Of a stretch of DNA of 54,579 nt, positions 15,388 through 23,827 are shown one piece after another. Below the pieces are notes generated by a model, which made no database searches, was not told where the DNA came from, and saw only the letters and a list, made by a program, of their open reading frames with translations. The position numbers and the translations under genes were made by a program. Each line of letters opens with the position of its first letter. The stretch's first letter is position 1. Origin of the DNA: a virus; the IMG/VR virus record IMGVR_UViG_3300008262_005590, positions 1 through 54,579 of that record. One strand, written 5' to 3'.

Positions 15388-16258
15388 TGCAACTCATGGA
15401 TATATCTCGCACTTCACGCAAGTGTTCGCTTAGACAGCGTCCGTGGAATTCGCAATCACGGCAGTATTCGTTCACACTAACACGTTGTTTTTCTCGTTCA
15501 CACCATTGTTGATATTCTTCAATGGAATCCATTTCTAAGAAATACTCGCGATCATTGATGTCAAATTCCAACACAGCAAATCTACCGCTGGGAGTAATAT
15601 ACACGTGATCATCACTGTAACTGTGTCCTTGCCCGTCTAATACCTGTTGTATAAGGGCGGCGTTGACAAACTGGAATTTTTTTGGCGTGGCAGCGGTGAG
15701 CCAGCGTATCACATAGTTTTCAAAATCTTTGTCGGTTATCTGGAGATCATTGGCCTGATTGCGACTATAGGGTTTGATTTCTACTGAACGTAGATTAGGT
15801 ATGAGATTGAACATATTGATCATGTAGTTGGGATCCAGTGTGATCAAGTGCGGACTGGCCAGCATGAGCACGCTGAAATCCGAAGAAATCATGGTCATGT
15901 TCTTGTAAACCAAATCATATTTTTCTCTGGCGCTGAAGTCGTAACTGACACTGAGAGAATAGTTAGGATCTTCGGTGATTTGGTTTACTGCGCTAAGGTT
16001 TGTTATCATGTTGAGATTTTTGCAGTATCGTTTCAAAATCACAGTCATGTCTTCAAAGTACTGTTTAGGCAGCAGGGCCACTTCGCCGCCGTAGACATCA
16101 ATCTGATCAATGATGCCATAATGTGCTACAACTTCTTGTAATCTAGACTCCAATTTATCAAGTTTGATTAATTTTTGACTAGACAACTGTCCTTCTGTTA
16201 GATAACAAAATTTGCAACGGAAGTTACAATAATACCAAGGATTAAGGGATATGTTCAT
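15341..16258 (-). CDS. Radical SAM protein with reduced SPASM-like end (A)
   Basis: I set the start at ATG 16258 (305 aa); a TTG 66 bases upstream lacks support. The [4Fe-4S]-SAM motif is CNFRCKFC (Cys11, 15, 18). A glycine-rich YGGE segment follows near residue 78. The C-terminus has CRDCEFHGRC plus a later SCNGYKHL. The first SPASM cysteine pair (C-x9-15-G-x4-C) is missing, so probably only one auxiliary cluster remains. Such enzymes commonly modify peptides. It is one of five radical SAM genes here and shares the YKHLI element near its end with protein D. Confidence 0.85.
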   Translation of the reverse strand: MNISLNPWYYCNFRCKFCYLTEGQLSSQKLIKLDKLESRLQEVVAHYGIIDQIDVYGGEVALLPKQYFEDMTVILKRYCKNLNMITNLSAVNQITEDPNYSLSVSYDFSAREKYDLVYKNMTMISSDFSVLMLASPHLITLDPNYMINMFNLIPNLRSVEIKPYSRNQANDLQITDKDFENYVIRWLTAATPKKFQFVNAALIQQVLDGQGHSYSDDHVYITPSGRFAVLEFDINDREYFLEMDSIEEYQQWCEREKQRVSVNEYCRDCEFHGRCLSEHLREVRDISMSCNGYKHLIQWYARQYT

Positions 16259-16264
16259 AGGTAA

Positions 16265-16272
16265 GATATTTA
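16265..16272 (-). promoter_or_regulatory. TAAATATC element before radical SAM gene A
   Basis: On the minus strand TAAATATC lies six bases before ATG 16258, with no Shine-Dalgarno site between. It resembles the T4 late box. If it is a promoter the transcript would be nearly leaderless. Confidence 0.35.
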
Positions 16273-16382
16273 GCGACCGCTCGAGGCAGATCAAAGGTAT
16301 TTGGGCAGCATAAGCCACTACCAATGATCACTGATATACTAATCAATATATGTAAGGATCTTGTTTCCTGCTCTGTCTGATC

Positions 16383-16399
16383 TTGCGTCTATAACGCAA
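16383..16399 (-). other. Short hairpin after the SGNH gene
   Basis: TTGCGT (16383-16388) and ACGCAA (16394-16399) flank a five-base loop just downstream of the SGNH stop on the minus strand. No U-run follows. The 145 bases between the SGNH gene and radical SAM gene A contain this hairpin and the TAAATATC element and nothing else I can name. Confidence 0.3.
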
Positions 16400-16403
16400 T
16401 TCG

Positions 16404-17213
16404 TTAAGCAGCTTTTGGATAATACGCTTGATTTTTCTCATTGAGGTAATCTCTTACAAGTTTAAAAGCATCTGCGTGAGCCTCTTCTGTGAAATGTTCG
16501 TCTCGGCGGGCATAACCGTTGTCTCTGGCCCACTCTACGAAACCTTTCAATGGAGGATAAAAAAACCACGGATCTTGATCAATCATGTTAATCAAGCAAT
16601 TCACGCTGGGATCATCAAAAGTTTTACGGAAAAAAGAGTGAGCCGACGTAAACATATATGGAATGCTGTTTAGTTTAAGGTAGTTCTGTAAAAACACAAT
16701 CTCTTTCACAGTGCAGTAATATTCATATACATCATCGCTACCAACATACCTATAGTAGTCTCTAAGAAACTTTATGATATCCTTGTCAAGGTGTGTAAAT
16801 ATTTTTTGCTTTGATTCATCTGGTCCAGGATAAAGATCCTTACTGTTAACACTGCGCCAAGGCCCGTGTGGCCCTAGAGCGTATCCTTCGGGATCTGTCT
16901 TTGCATCATAAGGTTTACTCATTGGATCGATAGTAAATTTAAATTCTATGCGATTCAAAAAAGACCAGCTTACCACTACAAAAATATCTTGTGCCCGATT
17001 TTGCTCACAGGCCAAAATAGTTTTTCTAGCAATCGCAGAGTTGCTATTACCTGGATAAGCTGCACAAACATACTGGCGATTCAATGACTTACTAAGCAAA
17101 GCAGGCCACGTGTTCAGACTATAGCTGAAATTGTTACTGGGATTACAATCCAGTAGATCTAATCCATAGGTGAAACTATCGCCGCCAGCTATTAGTATTG
17201 GTTGATTTGACAT
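16404..17213 (-). CDS. SGNH/GDSL-type hydrolase
   Basis: The 269-aa product begins with block I GGDSFTYG (nucleophile Ser13), has GNSNSAIAR (Asn56 region) and ends with RRDEHFTEEAH, a block V with the catalytic Asp/His pair (about residues 238-246). SGNH hydrolases cleave or form esters, for example removing or moving acyl groups on sugars or proteins. There is no signal peptide. It lies between two radical SAM genes, so a cytoplasmic role in modifying the same product is possible. A TAAGTA element is at 17239-17244 upstream. Confidence 0.78.
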   Translation of the reverse strand: MSNQPILIAGGDSFTYGLDLLDCNPSNNFSYSLNTWPALLSKSLNRQYVCAAYPGNSNSAIARKTILACEQNRAQDIFVVVSWSFLNRIEFKFTIDPMSKPYDAKTDPEGYALGPHGPWRSVNSKDLYPGPDESKQKIFTHLDKDIIKFLRDYYRYVGSDDVYEYYCTVKEIVFLQNYLKLNSIPYMFTSAHSFFRKTFDDPSVNCLINMIDQDPWFFYPPLKGFVEWARDNGYARRDEHFTEEAHADAFKLVRDYLNEKNQAYYPKAA

Positions 17214-17250
17214 AAAAGATACTCGTAACCTGTATTTTTACTTAGTTTCA

Positions 17251-18324
17251 CTACGCTGTCTCATATTCTTTTACATATTCTGTTGGTTCCAAGTCCACAC
17301 CATTGGCTTCAATGATGTCGGCAGCAAGAGTTTTCATTTTACTACAATGGCGTTCGACCAAATTGTACCGTTTGAGATCGGTTATGGTTTTGCGACAACC
17401 ATTGCAGATATCAAACATAGGGCAACTATAACAACTCTGCTTGAGAGTCTGAAGATCGGGTTGATCTTTCAGTATCCTGATTATTTTTTTGCTATTCATC
17501 TCTTGCTCAAAATCTATAGCATATTCTTTGTCGTCGCCAAAGGCTCCGCAACTGTAGTAATCTCCGGATGGCTGTAGAGTCCTAATACCTGCATCACAAT
17601 CTCTGTTTTGTGGACATATGGTTGCTTCACCGCGCAGTCGTTTCATCATGGTCTTGGTACTGTGTTCCCAAGGATATAATTCTTGTCGCCAGATTTCGAG
17701 ATATATCTCGTAGATATCTGCCAGTACAAAAGGACGACCTTGCTGGCCCATGATGATGTTACGAAACTTCACAGGAGGTCCCGAACTAAAGGCATAGTTT
17801 AACTTGCACTCCACGTTCATCTTCTTGGCCAGTCTCACATTGTCGAGAGCACGATCTGCATTTTCTTCGGTTATTACTGTGATAAAGTCTGGCCTATATC
17901 CACAATAGCGTAGCATGGCGTCGCTGCATTTCCAAAAGTCTTCTTCTGAAAATGGGGTAAGATCACCTTTGAGACGTCCTCCACCATATTGGAAGCTGGT
18001 GGTTATGCCCATACGCTCATGATTGAATAGATCTACCCACTTTTGGGGATTCTTGTAAAATGGCCAAAGATTAGTGGTAAAACTAATAGAGGTATCATAC
18101 TCATGTAAGTCCAACCAGTCAATGATCTTCCAGTAGTATGCTGGCGACATCATGAGTGGATCGCCACCGTTGACTATGATTGTTTTGGTGTCAGGAAAAC
18201 GTTCAAGAAATCTAAAAATTTGATCGTGCCCAAGTTCAGCACTTTTGTCGTCGGTGATGTTGGTACTGGAGCAAAACGTACATTTGAAATTGCAACGCTC
18301 AGTTGGTTTGATAATTAGATCCAT
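17251..18324 (-). CDS. Radical SAM/SPASM enzyme (B)
   Basis: The 357-aa protein has CNFKCTFC (Cys11, 15, 18) and a complete SPASM domain. The first half is C-x10-G-x4-C (CDAGIRTLQPSGDYYSC). The second is CYSCPMFDICNGC with a last Cys in ERHC, giving ligands for two auxiliary [4Fe-4S] clusters. IVNGGDP supplies the SAM-binding glycines. SPASM enzymes include sactipeptide and ranthipeptide synthases, sulfatase-maturing enzymes and other peptide modifiers. The ribosome-binding site is TGAGG. It follows a 26-codon remnant ORF. Confidence 0.9.
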   Translation of the reverse strand: MDLIIKPTERCNFKCTFCSSTNITDDKSAELGHDQIFRFLERFPDTKTIIVNGGDPLMMSPAYYWKIIDWLDLHEYDTSISFTTNLWPFYKNPQKWVDLFNHERMGITTSFQYGGGRLKGDLTPFSEEDFWKCSDAMLRYCGYRPDFITVITEENADRALDNVRLAKKMNVECKLNYAFSSGPPVKFRNIIMGQQGRPFVLADIYEIYLEIWRQELYPWEHSTKTMMKRLRGEATICPQNRDCDAGIRTLQPSGDYYSCGAFGDDKEYAIDFEQEMNSKKIIRILKDQPDLQTLKQSCYSCPMFDICNGCRKTITDLKRYNLVERHCSKMKTLAADIIEANGVDLEPTEYVKEYETA

Positions 18325-18330
18325 GATACC

Positions 18331-18411
18331 TCAATATTCTAAATTAAAAAAATAAGACGAAGTGACTCGAGAATTTTTTGAAACATCGGCTCTGTGCTTG
18401 AAAATAGTCAT
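18331..18411 (-). pseudogene. 26-codon remnant of a 2OG oxygenase C-terminus
   Basis: A short frame starts in an ATGA overlap with the 99-aa gene stop and reads MTIFKHRADVSKNSRVTSSY followed by FFNLEY and TGA. It aligns with the end of the neighbouring oxygenase (18694-19230), FWHRADDTKIRRRVASFDF. The shared HRAD, K, R, V and S positions include the distal iron ligand and the 2OG arginine. The DNA also shares GCACAGAGCCGAT. It is most likely the last piece of a duplicated oxygenase gene whose body was lost; a functional mini-protein is less likely. Confidence 0.6.
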
Positions 18412-18707
18412 TCAGCATTTGGCTGTTCAAATCCATATTTGTTGATACATTCAGCAGCATACTCAGTGTCACCGATACTGTCGACGCCTTTGATTTGGCA
18501 GATCTGCCTATTGACTTCACGTATACGTTCTTTGACATATGCACCATAAGGTTCCATGTTGTTGATCATGCGCATATACATATCGTACAGTTCAGGATCG
18601 TGTTGGAAATCGTGTAGTTTAGTGATCCAGACATTGTACAACTCTGCGCAAAGATCTCTTTCTTTGCTATATTCTAGTTTGAGTTTTAACAGTTCATTGA
18701 GTTCCAT
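18408..18707 (-). CDS. Small helical protein, 99 aa
   Basis: The 99-aa product is mostly charged helix (MELNELLKLKLEYSKERDLC, then YDMYMRMINNMEPYGAYVKE). No motif is recognised. It overlaps the oxygenase gene upstream by 14 bases and the remnant ORF by ATGA. Its position between an oxygenase and the remnant of a second oxygenase suggests it was part of, or was inserted into, a duplicated unit. It could be a small adaptor. Confidence 0.65.
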   Translation of the reverse strand: MELNELLKLKLEYSKERDLCAELYNVWITKLHDFQHDPELYDMYMRMINNMEPYGAYVKERIREVNRQICQIKGVDSIGDTEYAAECINKYGFEQPNAE

Positions 18708-19230
18708 TTTTCAATCCTACACAAAAATCAAAACTGGCCACTCGTCGACGTATCTTTGTATCATCGGCTCTGTGCCAAAATCCGCGAAGATTATTGACCA
18801 TGAAAACATCACCTGCCCGGGGCTGGAATGTGGCAGTCTGTTCCTGGCCTTGTAACACTCCCCATTTGAAGTTTATGCTGCCACCTGTTTCAGCATGGGT
18901 GTCATCAAAATAATACAAAAAGAAAATGTCATAGTTTTCAAACATATCTGTGTGCCAACCTTGATTGTCACGATCCACGCCATCCCAAACTATGAACTTG
19001 TTGTATTCAGCCGCGGGCCATTCGGGATCTATGTACTTGGTTTTCAAATACAAAGCCAAGGTTTCTAATCTCTTGGCCAGTTCGGCACTGACATCTTGCT
19101 TGCCGTTATCTCTAACACGTTCTTCCACATTCAACAGTTTGAATTCATCGATGTTGATCAATGCCAAGGCGTCGGGCTCACTGAGTTGTACAAATCCTTT
19201 GCTATAGATATCTTTAATGTTGTAATACAT
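18694..19230 (-). CDS. 2OG-Fe(II) dioxygenase
   Basis: The 178-aa protein has the HxD...H facial triad in GWHTDMFENYDIFFLYYFDD (His93, Asp95) and FWHRADDTKIRRR (His153), with Arg163 the likely 2-oxoglutarate ligand. GGSINFKWG and PRAGDVFMVNN complete the double-stranded beta-helix core. It would hydroxylate a side chain or a sugar. It overlaps the B12 radical SAM gene by 17 bases and belongs to the same operon. A partial second copy of its C-terminus lies at 18331-18411. Confidence 0.85.
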   Translation of the reverse strand: MYYNIKDIYSKGFVQLSEPDALALINIDEFKLLNVEERVRDNGKQDVSAELAKRLETLALYLKTKYIDPEWPAAEYNKFIVWDGVDRDNQGWHTDMFENYDIFFLYYFDDTHAETGGSINFKWGVLQGQEQTATFQPRAGDVFMVNNLRGFWHRADDTKIRRRVASFDFCVGLKNGTQ

Positions 19231-20974
19231 GATTCATGACTCCGTTCATTATCAAAGGTTTGTTGGCGTTCAACATTTCCTCTATCACAAGCACCCTAAA
19301 CCTATTGCCTAATTTCCTTATGCTACGCGGTTCAGTATCGGGATTGAAAATATCTGCTATCATATCATGTATGGGGCCGTAATCATCCAACTGTTGGATA
19401 ACCTTGTAGGCTATTCTAGCACACTCCTTGGGTGTTGTATAGTCTTTTAGTGGATCAAAAAAATGTTCTAACACATAAGGTCCTGCTTGATTCATAAACC
19501 ACATTTCTAACATTTCTTCCCTGGTAAAACTATAGCAACTCCTGATAGTTTTAAAGTAAGTGCGTTTGTTTTTGTACAGGCTGTTCCAATTGTCTACACC
19601 GTCTTCATCGATGATGTCGCTGTAGACTTCTACAGTTTCGATCTTGTATTTAATTTTATAAACATCGCTGTTGAGTTCGCTATCGGGCAGAAACATATAG
19701 TCATGTCTGAAACTGGACCAGCCGCTGTTATTGCCCACTGTGGATCGCGCTTGGAAGTTATACATGATCTCAAATTCTGTGTAGAAATCATCAATGGTTG
19801 ACCCGGGCATGGCCAGGATCAATTCCACGGCAGGAGTAGGAAAGCCCTGTTCTCTACAGCGTTGATTGATGTGTCTGCTGAGTTCTATTTTATCTTCTAA
19901 ACTAAGATCCACACGATTGGCCACTTTCATGGCTTCGTCGCTGACGCTTTGTATACTGACCGTAGGCACTACACTGATAAACTCGGTCTCTCCCCACATA
20001 TCAGTACCCCCTTCGCTGGCACTGTGCCTTTCTGGACCACGTCCCACAACATCAAACCAAGCATCTACTAATCGTTTTCTTCTAGTGAGGTCACGACTTT
20101 TTACTGTGCTGATGTCTGTGAGATTGAATTTGTTTTGCCATGCAAACCGAAACAGTTCTATATCACGTTGCTCGAACACACCAAAGTTTGCATCGGTGAG
20201 ATAAGCATCGCGGAATCCCGCGGCTTTGAGCGCCAGGATGTCTCGCTTGACCACTGCTTCTGATTTTTTGTATATTTTAGTGCCAATGCCACCGCCCCAT
20301 TCACAGAACACACAACTGTATGGACAACCCCTAGTGGACTCTAGCACTATAAAAGGCTCTATGCGTTGGGACCTGGCATATTCTACTATTTCACTCAGAT
20401 AAGGCAAATGGTCTTCGTAGACGCTGTAGTCATAGTCTATGAGATATGAACGTTCTCGTTCGCTGTTCAATTCCCAACTGATGTCTGCTTTGCGTGCCCG
20501 ACCTTGGTTGTCAAAATAACTGTTGATAAAGTCTTCAATAAATGTTTCGCCGGGCTTGGTAGGGCGGCAAATATAATCATAGTAGGTTCTGGTGGCCAAA
20601 AACTCTGGTTCGTTGGTGCCAATGTGCGGACCGCCCAGGATAGTTATCTTGCCTTGTGCTTGGGCTATCTTGGCTATTTCATCACAGATGGTATAGTTCC
20701 AAGCATAACTGCTAAACATGATCGCATCTGCTTGGGCAATTTCTTGATAGACTTCTTTATAAGTCTCATATCGATCGAACTTGTAAGGAGCCGGCAACCA
20801 CTTGACACGATCAGCATACTTGCCATTGCGCTGATAATGACTTTGACACAGCAGGTAAGTGACGTTGTTGGCCAGGCTCCAATCCGCATGGGGTGGATTT
20901 ACAAAAGCCAGGGTTAGTGAATTATGTTGTTTTTGCATCTGCATATCTAAACGCTTCTGCAAATACACAACCAT
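19214..20974 (-). CDS. B12-binding radical SAM enzyme (C)
   Basis: The 586-aa protein has an N-terminal cobalamin-binding Rossmann region (TLAFVNPPHADWS at about 21-33 and ITILGGPHIG at about 110-119). The radical SAM motif CPYSCVFC follows (Cys217, 221, 224). A long C-terminal domain runs to the end. Members of this class usually methylate unreactive carbon or phosphorus centres, or rearrange rings, including on peptides. The chosen start has AAGAG upstream but overlaps the previous gene by 53 bases; Met at 20944 is also possible. It is the only B12-type enzyme in the cluster. Confidence 0.9.
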   Translation of the reverse strand: MVVYLQKRLDMQMQKQHNSLTLAFVNPPHADWSLANNVTYLLCQSHYQRNGKYADRVKWLPAPYKFDRYETYKEVYQEIAQADAIMFSSYAWNYTICDEIAKIAQAQGKITILGGPHIGTNEPEFLATRTYYDYICRPTKPGETFIEDFINSYFDNQGRARKADISWELNSERERSYLIDYDYSVYEDHLPYLSEIVEYARSQRIEPFIVLESTRGCPYSCVFCEWGGGIGTKIYKKSEAVVKRDILALKAAGFRDAYLTDANFGVFEQRDIELFRFAWQNKFNLTDISTVKSRDLTRRKRLVDAWFDVVGRGPERHSASEGGTDMWGETEFISVVPTVSIQSVSDEAMKVANRVDLSLEDKIELSRHINQRCREQGFPTPAVELILAMPGSTIDDFYTEFEIMYNFQARSTVGNNSGWSSFRHDYMFLPDSELNSDVYKIKYKIETVEVYSDIIDEDGVDNWNSLYKNKRTYFKTIRSCYSFTREEMLEMWFMNQAGPYVLEHFFDPLKDYTTPKECARIAYKVIQQLDDYGPIHDMIADIFNPDTEPRSIRKLGNRFRVLVIEEMLNANKPLIMNGVMNHVLQH

Positions 20975-21941
20975 CTACATCTCTTATGAGATGTTTGTAT
21001 TCGTTCTTGATAAAGCAAGTGAAACTACAACGTGAATAAAACTCACAACTGAGACAATCTTTTTCTTCCAAGAATATCTGTATGATCTTGCTAGAACCAA
21101 GTTCTTGGCTGCGGGGATCTTTTAACAGCACAGTGCCGCTGCAGCCCTTGGGGGATGATCCATCTGTCATGATAGTGTGGCTGCTGCCTCTAGTACAAGA
21201 CATTTTCTTTTGTTGATTTTGATTGAGAAAGTACGCGATGTTGTTGCAGCGAGGATACTTGTCAATCATGAATCGATAGTATTCTAATAACTGGCTTTCC
21301 CGAGGCATGAGTGCTGGATTAAAATTCTTTCCAGGCAAAAGTTGATCCCAATCTGTTTCAAATGTTTGATACAGATAATCATAATAGGCATCACCTGCTA
21401 TAATTTTCTCGATGTTTTGTCGGGTGATCACAGTTGAAATCAAATGTACATAGGGTTGGAACTTTTCAATGTTGCGTTTGAATAGTGCCAGTTCCTGTGC
21501 GTTGAATCTACCAGCCGGATCGTAACTTACATTCATGGTCAATTGATTGTTGCGACAAAAGTCCAAGACTGCGTCAATTTGTTCATACACCAGATTGGTA
21601 ACAAAAAGAAAATCTACAGTTTTTCCGCTGGCCACATTGTGTTTTACAGTGTCAATAAATTCCTGATACACCTCAATGAATCCTTGTTTGATCCAATGAT
21701 CCTGGAACAGTTCTCCGCCCATGATATGTATTACAAACTGTTGCTTGGGACTGGTATTGATGTAATCTACTACCAATTGAGACTTGCCAATGATACTATC
21801 TCTGTTGGCGCCAGTGGTATCATCATGATTCTGAGGACAAAAAACACACTTCATATTGCAGTGCTCAAAGAACAGCACCACGACTTCTACATAGTCGATG
21901 ATTTTGTTCTCAATGATTTTATAAAAGTCTAGATCACTCAT
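20922..21941 (-). CDS. Radical SAM/SPASM enzyme (D)
   Basis: The 339-aa protein carries CNMKCVFC (Cys28, 32, 35), an IMGGE segment, and a C-terminal SPASM-like set. These are CTRGSSHTIMTDGSSPKGC, then CLSCEFYSRCSFTC (C-x2-C-x5-C-x3-C) and a last Cys in DVDGC. Two auxiliary clusters are likely. It shares YKHLIR near its end with protein A. A TAAGTATT element and an inverted repeat precede the start. The reaction is unknown; peptide modification is inferred. Confidence 0.88.
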   Translation of the reverse strand: MSDLDFYKIIENKIIDYVEVVVLFFEHCNMKCVFCPQNHDDTTGANRDSIIGKSQLVVDYINTSPKQQFVIHIMGGELFQDHWIKQGFIEVYQEFIDTVKHNVASGKTVDFLFVTNLVYEQIDAVLDFCRNNQLTMNVSYDPAGRFNAQELALFKRNIEKFQPYVHLISTVITRQNIEKIIAGDAYYDYLYQTFETDWDQLLPGKNFNPALMPRESQLLEYYRFMIDKYPRCNNIAYFLNQNQQKKMSCTRGSSHTIMTDGSSPKGCSGTVLLKDPRSQELGSSKIIQIFLEEKDCLSCEFYSRCSFTCFIKNEYKHLIRDVDGCVFAEAFRYADAKTT

Positions 21942-21944
21942 GGC

Positions 21945-21974
21945 AATATTGGTCCAAAATACTTAGCCAATATT
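21945..21974 (-). promoter_or_regulatory. Inverted repeat with TAAGTATT before radical SAM gene D
   Basis: AATATTGG (21945-21952) and CCAATATT (21967-21974) flank a 14-base spacer that holds TAAGTATT on the minus strand (21958-21965). The start ATG at 21941 follows immediately. The 57 bases between this gene and the 370-aa gene hold nothing else. It could be an operator at a late-type promoter. Confidence 0.4.
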
Positions 21975-21998
21975 ATCAGTGGTAATGGCAATAAAAGG

Positions 21999-23111
21999 TC
22001 AGGTGCAACCGTTGATGACAAATGGTCTCAGTAACTCACGGTTGTTTTTTCTAGCGTCGTTTATGTAATTAAACAATGTAGCATTGATTTTATGTGACTC
22101 GCTAGACGCAATAAATGGCAAAACATCCATGACACGATCTCGATACTGACTCCATTGTGCCGGATTATTGATGTGTTCTATGCCGGGGAAGAATCCAATG
22201 GGTACTTCGTTCAAAGGCAAGCCTTTGAGATCTCTAAAAACTTTGATCACTGTTTTTGACAATTTGGCAATTTCAGATTCAGATACTCTGCGCCAGTTAG
22301 CATCAAAACTAACTGTAGAAACATCTCTTGGGAAAAACCTATCGTCAAACAACAAGCGTGTGGATTCGGCTTGCTGCAAAATTCCAATCATTTCCAAAAT
22401 TGGACGATCCGAAAGATTCAAGACGCTTTTGGTTTTTTCTGACGTCAGCGTGTCAACTATGTGCTCTCTGGCTTCCAACGCACTCAAGTAGGCGTGCTTG
22501 ATACAAAAGCCTTTGATCTGTTCACTGAATATGTCTTCGCATTGACCATTGTAACTGTATGTTGCCAATACAAATTCTATGCTTAGATCGGCTCTTTTTT
22601 CAGCAAAAAAACTATAGAAATCAACAGGGTTGGTTTGTCCCTTGAAAAATTCAGCAGATACTTCGGCTTCTGTAATGGCAGCTTTATTTTTAAGGCGTGC
22701 ATGATTTTGAACAGGACTAGAGAATGTAACATTACTACTTAACAGGCTTTGTCTAACAGTGTAGAAAGCCAAGATCTGATAGATGTCCTTGACCGTGGCC
22801 AAAGGCAATGCAGCACGGAAAAAATTAGTTCCTATTTTGACAAAACTGTCTCGATCTGCGTACACTGTCACTGGCGCATTTAACTCGTCTTGTTTTGATC
22901 CAAGGAAATTCAAGAAACTCAGATAGTCTGGATAGGTTTTGCCGGCGCCAATCACACCTTCCACGCTTTCATTGTAATCTAGCAGTTGGCCAACAGAGGC
23001 AAATTCACCTCCCATTGGGTGACCAAAATCCTGACTCAATACCACACGATGTTGTGCGGTATCCAGCGTTTCATCTAAAGCTAGATATACTCTTTTAAAG
23101 AGATGTAGCAT
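21999..23111 (-). CDS. Unknown protein of the modification cluster, 370 aa
   Basis: No family is recognised. The product begins MLHLFKRVYLALDETLDTAQ, has a GHPMGGEFASVGQLLDYNES segment near residue 30 and a predicted mainly helical second half. It ends ELLRPFVINGCT. There is no signal or membrane segment. It overlaps the 243-aa gene by 17 bases and lies between the two tail-sharing proteins and the radical SAM genes. It is therefore a candidate for an accessory, scaffold or second structural protein. A Cys three residues from the end is worth noting. Confidence 0.75.
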   Translation of the reverse strand: MLHLFKRVYLALDETLDTAQHRVVLSQDFGHPMGGEFASVGQLLDYNESVEGVIGAGKTYPDYLSFLNFLGSKQDELNAPVTVYADRDSFVKIGTNFFRAALPLATVKDIYQILAFYTVRQSLLSSNVTFSSPVQNHARLKNKAAITEAEVSAEFFKGQTNPVDFYSFFAEKRADLSIEFVLATYSYNGQCEDIFSEQIKGFCIKHAYLSALEAREHIVDTLTSEKTKSVLNLSDRPILEMIGILQQAESTRLLFDDRFFPRDVSTVSFDANWRRVSESEIAKLSKTVIKVFRDLKGLPLNEVPIGFFPGIEHINNPAQWSQYRDRVMDVLPFIASSESHKINATLFNYINDARKNNRELLRPFVINGCT

Positions 23112-23826
23112 CTTGTTGTTCCTTAAGTTCTTGTGTGGCCTGACTCAACAATTCTTGCCACTGTTTACTATTTATTTTTTCTTCTAATATGCCCCAGGTG
23201 ATCAAAAACATGGGATTGTTGTTATTGGCCCAGAACGAGTAAAGATTACGCCCTTTGAACATATTTTCACTAAAATAGCGGCTGTAGTATCGCAGATTAG
23301 ATGCGTCCAAGATCTGATAAAAATAGAAAAATTCTTCGTTTTTCAATAGACTTATCCAATTGATTCCTTCAATGGAGTCTGTGTCATCTTCCGGATAATT
23401 TTTGACTTCTTGTTTGGCTAGTTCGTCATTGATAGCATAGGTGTTGAACAGAACCAGGCTATCCAATTTCTGTACCCAGCATTTGACCAATTCTATATTT
23501 TCCTGTATGAAGTTGGTAAAATATCCTGGCTGTATCAGGCCCTTGTATTCAAACAGCACGCCCATGGCTGCACGTTCCAGCGTGGGAATATTGACCAGCG
23601 TGGTGCTGGCAAAGTAGGTTTGCAATAGTTTGGCATGATCGGGATCGTTAAAATCTTCAATGTCTATATCGCAATTGAGATCCAAATTACCAAGATAAGT
23701 TAGGAGTTTTTGTTCCTGCAGTTTGGAATTTTTATAGTCTATTAGATATCTAGTGGATTTGTCACTGAAATAAATTTTCAAATTTTCCAATGATATGGGT
23801 GCGGTGGTAGTGATTACATTTGACAT
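23095..23826 (-). CDS. Unknown protein of the modification cluster, 243 aa
   Basis: The start is ATG 23826, one base after the previous stop; an ORF opening further upstream would read through the conserved tail codons and is rejected. The product begins MSNVITTTAPISLENLKIYF and contains an aromatic, acidic helical body (YKNSKLQEQKLLTYLGNLDL; YFYQILDASNLRYYSRYF). No domain is recognised. The AGAGGAAGAAG ribosome-binding site is formed by the Arg-Gly-Arg-Arg codons of the upstream gene. It directly follows the two CHxx-tailed proteins and may bind or escort them. Confidence 0.75.
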   Translation of the reverse strand: MSNVITTTAPISLENLKIYFSDKSTRYLIDYKNSKLQEQKLLTYLGNLDLNCDIDIEDFNDPDHAKLLQTYFASTTLVNIPTLERAAMGVLFEYKGLIQPGYFTNFIQENIELVKCWVQKLDSLVLFNTYAINDELAKQEVKNYPEDDTDSIEGINWISLLKNEEFFYFYQILDASNLRYYSRYFSENMFKGRNLYSFWANNNNPMFLITWGILEEKINSKQWQELLSQATQELKEQQDATSL

Positions 23827-23827
23827 T

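Noticed and set aside
16259-16324. Longer N-terminus of radical SAM protein A from a TTG codon
   Set aside because: No ribosome-binding site supports the TTG, and a late-type element lies directly before ATG 16258, where the usual short N-terminus before CxxxCxxC begins.
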